From the NCBI GenBank assembly GCA_026416455.1, contig JAOAFE010000007.1:48598-112597 (forward strand): DNA of 64,000 nt. The letters are read 5' to 3'. Positions 9,561 through 18,446 of the stretch are shown one piece after another (positions within the stretch are counted from its first letter, which is position 1; each line of letters starts with the position of its first letter). Source of the stretch: Syntrophales bacterium. GTDB taxonomy: Bacteria; Desulfobacterota; Syntrophia; Syntrophales; UBA8958. Both the position numbers and the translations under genes were made by a program. The notes under the pieces were generated by a model, which saw only the letters and a list, made by a program, of their open reading frames with translations, did no database searches and was not told the origin of the DNA.

Positions 9561-11102
9561 ATGATGAGAAAAATTCTTGGGGTTTTACTTGTTTTGGGAA
9601 TTCTCATTGTGCTTTCATCAACGGCATTTGCCCAGGTACAAGCCGGGCGTTTTTCCATTGGACCTTATATAGGCGGACTTTCTTTTGATTCCGAAAGGTT
9701 AATAAAAAACAGTTTGACTGGCGGTGTCCGTCTCGGTTACGACATTGGTCGTTATTTCGGGGTCGAAGGTACGTTGAGCGCTTTTTTCACCGATTATGAG
9801 AGACCGGTCACGGGGAGCAAAAGTGTAGAAGGTCTAAATTACAGGTTAGAAGCGATTTTTAATATACTACCTAAGAGTTCAATCGTGCCTTTTCTCGCCG
9901 CTGGTGGGGGTGGGCAGGCGGTAGATTATCCGAAAAATTTGCCCAATGTCCACGGTCCTGTTCTCGCGTACGGTGGCGGCCTGAAGATATACTTCACCGA
10001 GAATTGGCTGATACGGTATGACATCAGACACCTCTATCAGACAAAAGATGCCTTGAACGATATTGAGTACTCTGTGGGCATTACCTATCTATTCGGGGGA
10101 AAACCCAAAAAAGCCATGGTCGTAGCTAAAGAAGAAGGTATTCCCGCCCCCATAAATTTACAGGCCTGGTCTAAGTCGGAGACGGAAAATAGTTTGGCCT
10201 GGGATTCCGTTTTTGGGGCGAGGTCTTATCGAATATACAGGGATGGAAAATTCGTAGCTACGGCCGATACGAATAAGGCAGTGGATGCAGGTCTCAATCC
10301 CGGAACTCGTTATTGTTATCGGGTTACGGCCGTAGATTCTATGGGCAAAGAATCGCCGGCCAGTAACGAAGCATGCGCCAGTACGAAAGTCAAGGCCATT
10401 TCGGCCCCGACGGAGATAACCGCTAAGGCGGCTTCGGAGAGTCAAATTGACGTTAAATGGAAAGAGTCGGAGGGAGCAAAGGAATATAAAATATATCGTG
10501 ACGGGAATTATCTAACGACCTCTAAGACACCGTTCCTTGCCGATACAGGCCTTAAAAGCTCAACCAGGTACTGTTATGCCGTAACAGCGGTGGGGGCAGA
10601 TGGTAAAGAATCGGAACTGAGCCGGACAGCCTGCGATGAAACCTTGGCACCGCCAGCGGAGGCGAAGAAAGCAGCGGAAACGAAGGGTATGGTTCTGTCG
10701 GCAAAAGAAGAAAAGGCTGTGGCGGCGGTAGAGAAGGAACTGAGAGAAAAAGGTGAAGCGAGGATTAACATTCTCTTTGATTTTAATAAGGCTGTCGTAA
10801 AACCTCAGTACCACAATGAGTTAAAGAAATTCGCCGCCGTTTTACTGCGCGATCCATCTCTCCATGTGGTAATCGAAGGTCATACAGATAACGTGGGGTC
10901 GGCGGACTACAACCTTAAACTCTCTCTGCGGAGGGCGGAAAGTGTAGTTAAGTACATGGTTGAGAAATTTGGCGTGCCTGCCTCACAGTTAACGGCGAAG
11001 GGGTACGGAAAAACCCGTCCTATTGCGGATAACAAAACCAAAGATGGCCGGGCAAAAAATAGGAGAGTCATGGCGGTCGTGGATTACGAGATTAAAAAAT
11101 AA
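9561..11102 (+). CDS. Outer-membrane protein: N-terminal beta-barrel-like domain, two FN3-like domains, C-terminal OmpA domain
   Basis: Signal peptide; glycine/aromatic barrel-like N-term; two AYRIYRDG...GTRYCYRVTAVD repeats; OmpA motif INILFDFNKAVVKP...VIEGHTDNVGSADYNLKLSLRRAESV. Confidence 0.88.
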   Translation: MMRKILGVLLVLGILIVLSSTAFAQVQAGRFSIGPYIGGLSFDSERLIKNSLTGGVRLGYDIGRYFGVEGTLSAFFTDYERPVTGSKSVEGLNYRLEAIFNILPKSSIVPFLAAGGGGQAVDYPKNLPNVHGPVLAYGGGLKIYFTENWLIRYDIRHLYQTKDALNDIEYSVGITYLFGGKPKKAMVVAKEEGIPAPINLQAWSKSETENSLAWDSVFGARSYRIYRDGKFVATADTNKAVDAGLNPGTRYCYRVTAVDSMGKESPASNEACASTKVKAISAPTEITAKAASESQIDVKWKESEGAKEYKIYRDGNYLTTSKTPFLADTGLKSSTRYCYAVTAVGADGKESELSRTACDETLAPPAEAKKAAETKGMVLSAKEEKAVAAVEKELREKGEARINILFDFNKAVVKPQYHNELKKFAAVLLRDPSLHVVIEGHTDNVGSADYNLKLSLRRAESVVKYMVEKFGVPASQLTAKGYGKTRPIADNKTKDGRAKNRRVMAVVDYEIKK

Positions 11103-11125
11103 TTGCTAATTTGTACGGGCTTTAG

Positions 11126-11157
11126 GGGAGAAGGACGCGTTTTCTTCTCCCTTTTTT
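11126..11157 (+). terminator. Rho-independent terminator after the OmpA-domain gene
   Basis: GGGAGAAG-gacgcgtttt-CTTCTCCC followed by TTTTTT. Confidence 0.8.
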
Positions 11158-12259
11158 ATGGGCATCGGAGGATGCCTCGAGCCCATAGGCAATCACCGCA
11201 TACGGGGAAAGGATTGGCAAGACAGTCAGTCTCGTTCGTCTCAGATAGGTCGCAGCCTCCACAATCCGTACATGGTGGAAAATCAAAGGAGCGGACACGG
11301 GCGCGAAAAGAGACAAAATCATCTTTATTCCAGATAGAAGAAAGCGATTCTTCGCCTATCCTTCCAAACTCGCAGTGATAGAATAACTTAGGCCTTTTAC
11401 GGATGAAGCAGGTGTAAGAATGGAGAAGGGGTGGGCATGGGCTTACCTGGCCTTGCCAGGAGATGGCAACACAACCGGCATGAATAAACGGACAGTAATT
11501 GCTCCTCGCCCCGAGGTAGAAATCGAGAAAACTGATATTAGAATAGGCGCTCATTACCTGCCCGAAGGGAGGGTAGGTTATACTATTGAAGTCCATGTTG
11601 GGCCAAATCCAAAGGGGAAACTGGGGGGTGCCTAAACTTTCGTAAAGGTTCGGTTTTACACGGTAGAGGATTTCCTCGACCATGTCTTCCCGATAGGGAA
11701 TAAAATTGGTCACTAGTATAAACGAAGCCCCTATCGCCCTGGCTATTTCTCCTAAGGACGGAAGTTCACGGATGTTTTTTTTCATGGCCACAAATACAAT
11801 GCCTATCCGAATCGGTTTAGCCCTTTTCACGCTCATCCGATAAAGAAATCTTACATTTTCTACCACTGTCGTAATAGATGCGCCCCTTCGGATGCCCTCG
11901 TATGTACTTTCCGTTACGCCATCTATAGAGACAGACAGCTGGTCGAGACCTGCATCAAGAAGACGCATGGCCAAAACTTCATCGAGTAGGAGACCATTGG
12001 TGGTGATCTCTGTCCTTAGACCTCTTTCATGAGCACCGTTGATCATATCGGGTAATTGGGGATGGAGTAGCGGTTCACCTATGCCCGCCCAGGCCATGGT
12101 TTTGGGCCCGGGAAGGCCATCGAGGCTCTCCAAAATTTTTTTAAACGTGTACCAGTCCATATCTCCTTCCGGTTCACACCAAACACTTCGGATACAGGTC
12201 TCGCAGCGTAAATTACACCTCGTTGTAGGTTCGATGTAAATTTTTTGTAGATGATCCAT
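11156..12259 (-). CDS. Radical SAM/SPASM protein resembling tungsten-cofactor oxidoreductase maturases
   Basis: YIEPTTRCNLRCETC (CX3CX2C); Cys-rich C-term CTDCGGCDLSETNETDCLANPFPVCGDCLWARGILRCP; start set at ATG 12259 (MDHLQKIYIEP). Confidence 0.8.
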   Translation of the reverse strand: MDHLQKIYIEPTTRCNLRCETCIRSVWCEPEGDMDWYTFKKILESLDGLPGPKTMAWAGIGEPLLHPQLPDMINGAHERGLRTEITTNGLLLDEVLAMRLLDAGLDQLSVSIDGVTESTYEGIRRGASITTVVENVRFLYRMSVKRAKPIRIGIVFVAMKKNIRELPSLGEIARAIGASFILVTNFIPYREDMVEEILYRVKPNLYESLGTPQFPLWIWPNMDFNSITYPPFGQVMSAYSNISFLDFYLGARSNYCPFIHAGCVAISWQGQVSPCPPLLHSYTCFIRKRPKLFYHCEFGRIGEESLSSIWNKDDFVSFRARVRSFDFPPCTDCGGCDLSETNETDCLANPFPVCGDCLWARGILRCP

Positions 12260-12735
12260 CAGCTGAAAGGCGGGTTGTGGTAAAGAGAATAAAGAGGAAG
12301 GACGGTTCCACGGAAAAAGAAGGCAAATAAAATCAAACCGGCCAAGAAGGATAAGGCAGCGAGATAGTAGTTCATCTGTTTTGCATGGAGGGCAAAGAGG
12401 ATAACAAGCAAAAGGGCGAAGACAAGACAGTAGGGACAAAAGACGGCGTTTATGATCTGAAATCGCACGAGCCACACCTCTCCACCGAGGGCGCCGGATA
12501 GCATCATCGTTCTTACGGGGTCGGTTATGGCCAAAAAGCGGGAAGGGAGGGGCAAGGAAAGGAGGAGGAGGAACGTCATAAAGATGATGCCTATATATTT
12601 AAGGTCAATACCGAAGAGATTGCCTTTGAGGAAGGCACAGGCGGTATCACAAAGATCATAATACACCATGATGCCGATTCCCACCAAAGGCAGGATGAAG
12701 TCAAAATAGTAGGCAGTGGAGCCCCTCATTCTCAT
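12259..12735 (-). CDS. Vitamin K epoxide reductase (VKOR) family protein
   Basis: Multi-TM; loop cysteines YDLCDTACAF; CXXC motif FCPYC. Confidence 0.82.
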   Translation of the reverse strand: MRMRGSTAYYFDFILPLVGIGIMVYYDLCDTACAFLKGNLFGIDLKYIGIIFMTFLLLLSLPLPSRFLAITDPVRTMMLSGALGGEVWLVRFQIINAVFCPYCLVFALLLVILFALHAKQMNYYLAALSFLAGLILFAFFFRGTVLPLYSLYHNPPFS

Positions 12736-12758
12736 GGAGATGTTCCTTTATGTAGGGT

Positions 12759-13322
12759 CTACAAAAGCCTTTTTAGGGCGTTTAAGATGTCATAGATACC
12801 TACCATCTTTTCTTTTTTTCCTGCTCGTATTACCACACAGGTTGGAGTCGCATCTATCTTTTCCTCTTGAATGAGCATATTGTAACGGTTAAAGGCCTCT
12901 TTTACCTCATATGTTACGTAATGTATCGACCTCTCCCGAAGGAAGTTGATAAGTTTTTCTTCTGAATTTACCTGTCTTTGTGCGGCTGCTTCCATCAGTG
13001 TATTTCGGGCGCGAAATGCACTTTCGATATCGTTTTTCCCATGTATGGCATAAAGAAAGTATCGCGCGTAGAGGGGTGTAAGTTGGTTGTAGGGTACATC
13101 CACCAAAGTCAACGTGATGACATTTTTCTTGAGGAGTTCCTTTAGTATGGGTTCCGCGTGAGGCTCCATGGCTCGACAGGGAGGACAGAAATAATCGGTA
13201 AATAAGATTACCTCAGTTGGACCTGTGCCAAAAGTCGGAAAGGTTATACCCTGGGCACCAGTATCTGCCGTTAGAAGCAGGGTAGACATAAGAACCATTA
13301 ATGAAATGAAAATACGCTTCAT
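12759..13322 (-). CDS. Exported DsbA-like thioredoxin-fold protein
   Basis: Signal peptide, FTDYFCPPCRAMEPH active site, IDATPTCVV cis-Pro loop; AAGGAGGTG ribosome-binding site. Confidence 0.88.
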   Translation of the reverse strand: MKRIFISLMVLMSTLLLTADTGAQGITFPTFGTGPTEVILFTDYFCPPCRAMEPHAEPILKELLKKNVITLTLVDVPYNQLTPLYARYFLYAIHGKNDIESAFRARNTLMEAAAQRQVNSEEKLINFLRERSIHYVTYEVKEAFNRYNMLIQEEKIDATPTCVVIRAGKKEKMVGIYDILNALKRLL

Positions 13323-13367
13323 GGTCTAAGTAGCACCTCCTTGGCTATGGCAGCCACTTTTCGTTGT

Positions 13368-13502
13368 TTAACAGAAACATCTTACGGGGCACACTATGAC
13401 CGGGACCTTGACGTCAATGACGGATGGTAAGACGGGGATCCGACAAACGGTAACTTTACTGTTTAATTTTGAGGTCGGACCTATCACACCACTTTTCGCC
13501 AT
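13368..13502 (-). CDS. Candidate 44-aa Cys-containing peptide, MAKSGVIGPTSKLNSKVTVCRIPVLPSVIDVKVPVIVCPVRCFC
   Basis: ORF below the track cutoff; starts 6 nt after the ccdA stop; fills the ccdA to dsbA-like gap; SD-like evidence is weak (GGGGGG about 11 nt upstream). Confidence 0.35.
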   Translation of the reverse strand: MAKSGVIGPTSKLNSKVTVCRIPVLPSVIDVKVPVIVCPVRCFC

Positions 13503-13508
13503 GATAAG

Positions 13509-14258
13509 TTATGCCCCCCAAAAAGGATTTCCTATAAAGTACAGCCCCAGCAGGGCAATTAAAGTTGCTGCACCTTTGCGAAACCACGTGCCCGCACTGT
13601 GCCAGAGGTTATTTTCGATCAGGCGACGGACAAAGGCTGTCGAACTTCCAGCCGCCACAATGGGCAGGCAATGACCAAGAGCAAAGAAGACTATGTATGT
13701 TATGCCCGTAAGAACTTGTTTTTGAATTGTGATAATGGCTAGGATAGGAGCGATGAAGCCGAAAGTACAGGTGCCTGAAATGATGCCATAAGAAAGGCCC
13801 AGAATAAAGGCCCCTGTCACACCTTTTAGTTTCAACCTGTATAGGAAACTGTTAGGAGTGGAGCAGGCTTTCACCCCAAACATGTCCAGGGCGACCCAAA
13901 GGAGGACGAGGCCGAGTATAATTTGCCAGACATTACCCACGTCACCCAACATTCTTCCCAAAAGAGCACAGATAATTCCTACCAGACTGATAGTTGTGAA
14001 GAGCCCGAGGGAGAAGGTGAGGGAATGAAAGAAAGCCGTAACTGTATTTACTGCCTTTTCTTGGCCTCCAACGTATGCGACGATGAGGGGGATGGATGCA
14101 ATTTGGCAGGGACTGAAAATTACGCTAACGGTTCCCCAGATTAGGGAACCGAAGATGGCCACCGTCGGTGTACCAGTGATCCATTGATTGATCGTTTCGA
14201 ATATGGGTGTAATCACTCTTTTTCTCGCGGCGAATTTCTCTCGCGCCTTTTTATACAC
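13509..14258 (-). CDS. CcdA/DsbD-type transmembrane thiol-disulfide transporter
   Basis: Six or more TM segments, FSPCQIASIPLIVAYVGG and GISGTCTFGF-type Cys/Pro helices. Confidence 0.87.
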   Translation of the reverse strand: MYKKAREKFAARKRVITPIFETINQWITGTPTVAIFGSLIWGTVSVIFSPCQIASIPLIVAYVGGQEKAVNTVTAFFHSLTFSLGLFTTISLVGIICALLGRMLGDVGNVWQIILGLVLLWVALDMFGVKACSTPNSFLYRLKLKGVTGAFILGLSYGIISGTCTFGFIAPILAIITIQKQVLTGITYIVFFALGHCLPIVAAGSSTAFVRRLIENNLWHSAGTWFRKGAATLIALLGLYFIGNPFWGA

Positions 14259-14292
14259 ACCGAAGGAGCAAAAGGAAAGTTGTTTTTTTCAT

Positions 14293-14868
14293 CTAGTCAA
14301 CCTGATCATGAGAAGAAATGCCCACCTGGTAGACATAGATCGGATCTCCGTGACAGGACGGGTGGTCATCTATGACCTGCTCGGCCTTCCATCCGGGCAG
14401 GGGAAAATTACAAGAGATTACTCGCGTGCCGGGGCGTAGCTCTCGGGTCAATTTTTCTGCCAACTTATCCATCACGTCTGGGAAGAGATAGCAAAAGATG
14501 ATATCGGCCTTTTTCAAATTTTCATGCCAAAAGTTTCGATAACTAATCTTTATCTTTTTCTTCCCCATCGTGCGGATTTTGGCCAAAACATACGTGAAAG
14601 GGTTGATTTCGTACCCTAGGGCGTAAGTGCCGTAACGTTGTACAGCTGCAACCAAGGCCCGTCCGTCCCCGCATCCGAGGTCAATAAAAAGCTCTCCCTC
14701 TTTCATGGGTACTCTTTCGAGGGCAATTCTCAATCGGTTAAGTGCCGTTGGGTGAAACATGGCGCCTCGTGTGATGGGCAACACGATAACGGTCGAGACG
14801 ACGAGCAAGATCTTTATGATGAGGAGGACAGAGATAATAGCCGTCAGTACGATTAGGAGGTAAATCAC
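14293..14868 (-). CDS. SAM-dependent methyltransferase with N-terminal TM anchor
   Basis: LFIDLGCGDGRALVAAVQRYGTYALGYEINP motif I/II; hydrophobic N-terminus. Confidence 0.82.
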   Translation of the reverse strand: MIYLLIVLTAIISVLLIIKILLVVSTVIVLPITRGAMFHPTALNRLRIALERVPMKEGELFIDLGCGDGRALVAAVQRYGTYALGYEINPFTYVLAKIRTMGKKKIKISYRNFWHENLKKADIIFCYLFPDVMDKLAEKLTRELRPGTRVISCNFPLPGWKAEQVIDDHPSCHGDPIYVYQVGISSHDQVD

Positions 14869-14894
14869 CTGTAATTTGAAACCCCATCAACTTC

Positions 14895-16013
14895 TCATAG
14901 CGAGGAAAGAGCGATTAAATCTTTAATATCGACATGGTTTTTTTCATCTATCCGAAGCCCTTGTTCGATTAAAGACAGAACAAGAGCCTTTTCTTCGGGG
15001 AACTTATAGCCTTCGTAATCTTGCCGAAACAAAAGGGTCCCCCGCTCGTTCGTCCAGGCATTCATGGCGTGGTCAAAACAGACACGGGAATTAACCTCGA
15101 GTCTCGAAATCATAAGTTTCAGTTCTTCAAGACGTTCATGGGGTGAAGAGAGGGTAAACTTTCCCTCTTCGAACTCCTTGAACAACGGGGTACCGGGTCT
15201 AGGTACTAAGGGTCGGGATCTGATATAGTGAGGATTGATGGCATTCAGAACGCGGGCTGTATTCTCTGCATGCTGTCTCCATCTCTCCCTGCCCCCTAAA
15301 TCCGGCATCCAATACTCCGATACCTCAAAACCAGCTTCTATTGCCTTAATTCCACCTTCAATTTGCTCGGCACTGGATACTCCCTTGTTTACCCGTTTCA
15401 AAACCTCGTCATCTCCCGATTCCAGTCCGATGTGGAGACGATCGAGGCCTGCTTTTTTTATTTCCACCAATTCCTCCGATTTTCTTTGAGCCAGGGTTTT
15501 CGCCCGGGCATATGTTGTAACCCGCTTGAGAGAAGGAAGCTTCTCTCTTAAGTAGACGAGAACTTCTATCAACTCATGGGGACGCATGATGATACTGTTT
15601 GCGTCCTGAAGAAAAGCGGTTTTTCCCCCTGAATATAGCCATTGAAAGACTGAAATAGTACAGTGGTTGTGGTGGAAGTGGGGATCCGATTGCAGTAGAA
15701 GGGCGATTACCTCCCGTCTCATACTTCCTCCGAATCCCATTTTCCAGGACAGGGCCGTAAGCTCATCCCTGATTGCAGCCACGTTATCGATATCGGTCTT
15801 TATTTCCTGGACACTTCTTAACTCAAAACGTTCCTCCTTGTACATCTCGCAGAAAGTGCATTTATTCCACGGGCAGTTTCGGGTAAAGCGCATAAGCAGA
15901 GAATGACTGCCCCCTTCACTTGGGGGACGATATATGCCGATCTCAAAAGATAGATTTTTCAGTTTCTCCACGTGGCTCGATATGTCTAAGCTGTTTATAC
16001 CTTTTATTATCAT
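14895..16013 (-). CDS. Radical SAM protein
   Basis: NCPWNKCTFCEMYKEERF; HIGLESGDDEVLKRVNKG; start taken as internal ATG at 16013. Confidence 0.85.
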   Translation of the reverse strand: MIIKGINSLDISSHVEKLKNLSFEIGIYRPPSEGGSHSLLMRFTRNCPWNKCTFCEMYKEERFELRSVQEIKTDIDNVAAIRDELTALSWKMGFGGSMRREVIALLLQSDPHFHHNHCTISVFQWLYSGGKTAFLQDANSIIMRPHELIEVLVYLREKLPSLKRVTTYARAKTLAQRKSEELVEIKKAGLDRLHIGLESGDDEVLKRVNKGVSSAEQIEGGIKAIEAGFEVSEYWMPDLGGRERWRQHAENTARVLNAINPHYIRSRPLVPRPGTPLFKEFEEGKFTLSSPHERLEELKLMISRLEVNSRVCFDHAMNAWTNERGTLLFRQDYEGYKFPEEKALVLSLIEQGLRIDEKNHVDIKDLIALSSL

Positions 16014-16039
16014 GGGTCTCCATCTCAAGGCTTTTTGCA

Positions 16040-17482
16040 CTAATATAATGGCTTTCCTCTTTCTGTCAAAGTAAGGTGGTAGCGGGCAAAGTGGCTAAGT
16101 GCCGAAGCCGCCCTTTCGAAAGAGGGATAAGCAGGGATCTCAGCTGTGCAGAAACGATGCCTCAAGGTAGCCCCCTTCTCCAGCAATTCCCTGTCTCCTC
16201 CGTCATAATCGATCGTAAACACTGTTGGTTTCCTTTTCGGATGGCTTTTTATGTAATGCGCTACCTCCTGGACGTAATCCTCTACCTCGGGACTATGGTA
16301 GGCTTGTCGGGGTATGAGACGGTCAACAATAACGAGATGGATGGTAGAATCTTCATAGGCTATATCGAGCAAGAGACACAATCGGTCGGCTCTCAAATAT
16401 GCCTCCCAGTAGTCGAGGGGATTGCCAGCAATACTTCCCGTGGCTGGTACCAGCTGTTTTAGTTTCTCCATCGTAGCAGATTTCGGCCTTGGAACGGTAA
16501 GGCCAGTCCGAACGCAAATATCTGTATGGATGATGCTATTTCCTCCCCCACCGCCTACGATGAATACCCCATCACCTCGAGCTGGAGGCAAAAGACAAAG
16601 GGCCAGGATAACATCCATCCATTCATTGATATTCGTGACAGCAATGGAGTTTGTTTGGCGGAAGAAGGCTTTCCAGATTTCATAATTACCTGCCATCTGG
16701 CCCGTGTGAGATGATACTGTCTGGGCGCCCCGATGAGATTCCCCTCCTTTTAAAATGACAATGGGCTTACGGGAAGAAATGTGGCGAGCAAGGGTCAGAA
16801 GCCGGCGGCCGTCATTTGTCCCCTCTAGATAAAGGGCGATAATTGCTGTTGCTTCGTCCTCTCCTAGGTAGGAAAGAAAATCTGTCACATCTAAGCACGT
16901 TGCATTCCCGATGCTGACGGCTTTACTCGTACCAACACCTAAAGAACAGGCATATTCTGTTAATCTCTGGGTGATTCCACCACTTTGAGAAATGATGCCC
17001 AGAGGTCCGCTCTTTCCCGGTATAGCTCCCCACGCTGTAAGGTGGGAGCTCGGGCAGTAAGGACCCATGCAATTGGGACCTATGATGAGAAGATCATGTT
17101 CCTCCGCTATTTCCTTTAGCTGCTTTTCCAGCATCATGCCTTCGTGGCTACCGGTTTCGGAAAACCCTGCACTCAAGATGTGAATGTACCTGGCACCGAT
17201 TTGGGCGCATTCTTTTAAGGCCAGGGGGATCTGATTGGCTGGTAAGGCAATCATAGTTAAGTCTGGTGCTTGAGGGAGGCTGGATAATTTGGGATAAGTG
17301 CGAATCCCCATTATTTCTTGAACTTGGGGATGGATGAGATAAATTTTTCCCTTATAGCCGGCTATTAGATACTTTTCCAAAAAACTCCTTCCCCCTAATC
17401 CACCGCTTTTTTGCGAGACCCCCATGAGGGCGAGACTTTGGGGGAAGAAAAATTTAGATAGATCGAGAAGTTTTTCCCTCAC
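16040..17482 (-). CDS. CoA-binding protein, ADP-forming acyl/acetyl-CoA synthetase alpha-subunit-like
   Basis: FFPQSLALMGVSQKSGGLG CoA-binding start, IIGPNCMGPYCP, SHTGQMAG (catalytic His motif), NPLDYW; no ATP-grasp domain in ORF. Confidence 0.82.
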   Translation of the reverse strand: MREKLLDLSKFFFPQSLALMGVSQKSGGLGGRSFLEKYLIAGYKGKIYLIHPQVQEIMGIRTYPKLSSLPQAPDLTMIALPANQIPLALKECAQIGARYIHILSAGFSETGSHEGMMLEKQLKEIAEEHDLLIIGPNCMGPYCPSSHLTAWGAIPGKSGPLGIISQSGGITQRLTEYACSLGVGTSKAVSIGNATCLDVTDFLSYLGEDEATAIIALYLEGTNDGRRLLTLARHISSRKPIVILKGGESHRGAQTVSSHTGQMAGNYEIWKAFFRQTNSIAVTNINEWMDVILALCLLPPARGDGVFIVGGGGGNSIIHTDICVRTGLTVPRPKSATMEKLKQLVPATGSIAGNPLDYWEAYLRADRLCLLLDIAYEDSTIHLVIVDRLIPRQAYHSPEVEDYVQEVAHYIKSHPKRKPTVFTIDYDGGDRELLEKGATLRHRFCTAEIPAYPSFERAASALSHFARYHLTLTERGKPLY

Positions 17483-17621
17483 CTAGTCAATTAACCACCT
17501 GCAGTTTTGCAGGACTCTATGCATTCACGTTCATCTTGTCAATGGCGGAAATAATGCATTGCCATTTCACACGTACGTCCATATATTAAGAACACATGTT
17601 TTGCAAAAGAAGGAGAATCAA

Positions 17622-18446
17622 ATGAAAATGGGCCCCAACGAAGGATGGAACGACTTTGAGATTAAAGAGGAACCCTTTTACCTCCCTCAAGGGAACGAGG
17701 TGGAGCTATTTAAAGCCGCCTACGAAGAACGACTGCCCGTTATTCTTACGGGACCTACGGGGACGGGTAAGACGCGTCTCGTGGAGTATATGGCCTGGCG
17801 TCTCGGTCGCCCCCTTTTTACCGTCGCCTGCCATGATGATTTGAGTGCCAATGACCTCACGGGGCGTTACATTGTGAAGGGGGATGAAGTGGTATGGATC
17901 GACGGACCACTCCTTATGGCGGTAAAGAAGGGTGGGATTTTATACCTAGATGAGATTGTAGAGGCGAGAAAGGATGTTACCGTAGTGATTCATCCCTTAA
18001 CTGATCACCGAAGGTACCTTTTGGTAGAAAAATTGGGGTGCATCTGGCGGGCGCCGGATGAATTTATGATGGTTTTGAGTTACAATCCAAACTATCAGAG
18101 TGTGTTGAAAGAATTGAAACCGAGCACGAGGCAAAGGTTCGTTTCCATCAACCTTGGATGGCCTCGGGAGGAGTTGGAAGTCTCCATTCTCGAACATGAG
18201 GCCGGGGTTGATGTCGAGACAGCCCTCAACCTAGTCCGGGCGGCAAACAGGATTAGGCATCTCGTCCACGAGGGCTTGGAAGAAGGGGTATCAACGAGAG
18301 AGCTTGTTTACGCCGGGAAACTCATTGCCCGGGGAGTACCTCTGGGCGAGGCTCTGAGGTCTACTTTGATTTTTCCTCTAACTCACGATGAGGACCTCAA
18401 GCGTGCAATGGAAGAGGTGCTAAAAAATTATTTTAGTTTTGCATGA
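17622..18446 (+). CDS. MoxR-type AAA ATPase (CbbQ/NirQ/NorQ-like)
   Basis: GPTGTGKTRLVEYMA, GGILYLDEIVEARKDV; AGGAGA RBS before ATG at 17622. Confidence 0.9.
   Translation: MKMGPNEGWNDFEIKEEPFYLPQGNEVELFKAAYEERLPVILTGPTGTGKTRLVEYMAWRLGRPLFTVACHDDLSANDLTGRYIVKGDEVVWIDGPLLMAVKKGGILYLDEIVEARKDVTVVIHPLTDHRRYLLVEKLGCIWRAPDEFMMVLSYNPNYQSVLKELKPSTRQRFVSINLGWPREELEVSILEHEAGVDVETALNLVRAANRIRHLVHEGLEEGVSTRELVYAGKLIARGVPLGEALRSTLIFPLTHDEDLKRAMEEVLKNYFSFA

Noticed and set aside
13396-13674. Plus-strand 92-aa ORF across the ccdA/dsbA-like gap
   Set aside because: Antisense to ccdA and the minus-strand operon, no family signal; less plausible than the minus-strand 44-aa ORF.
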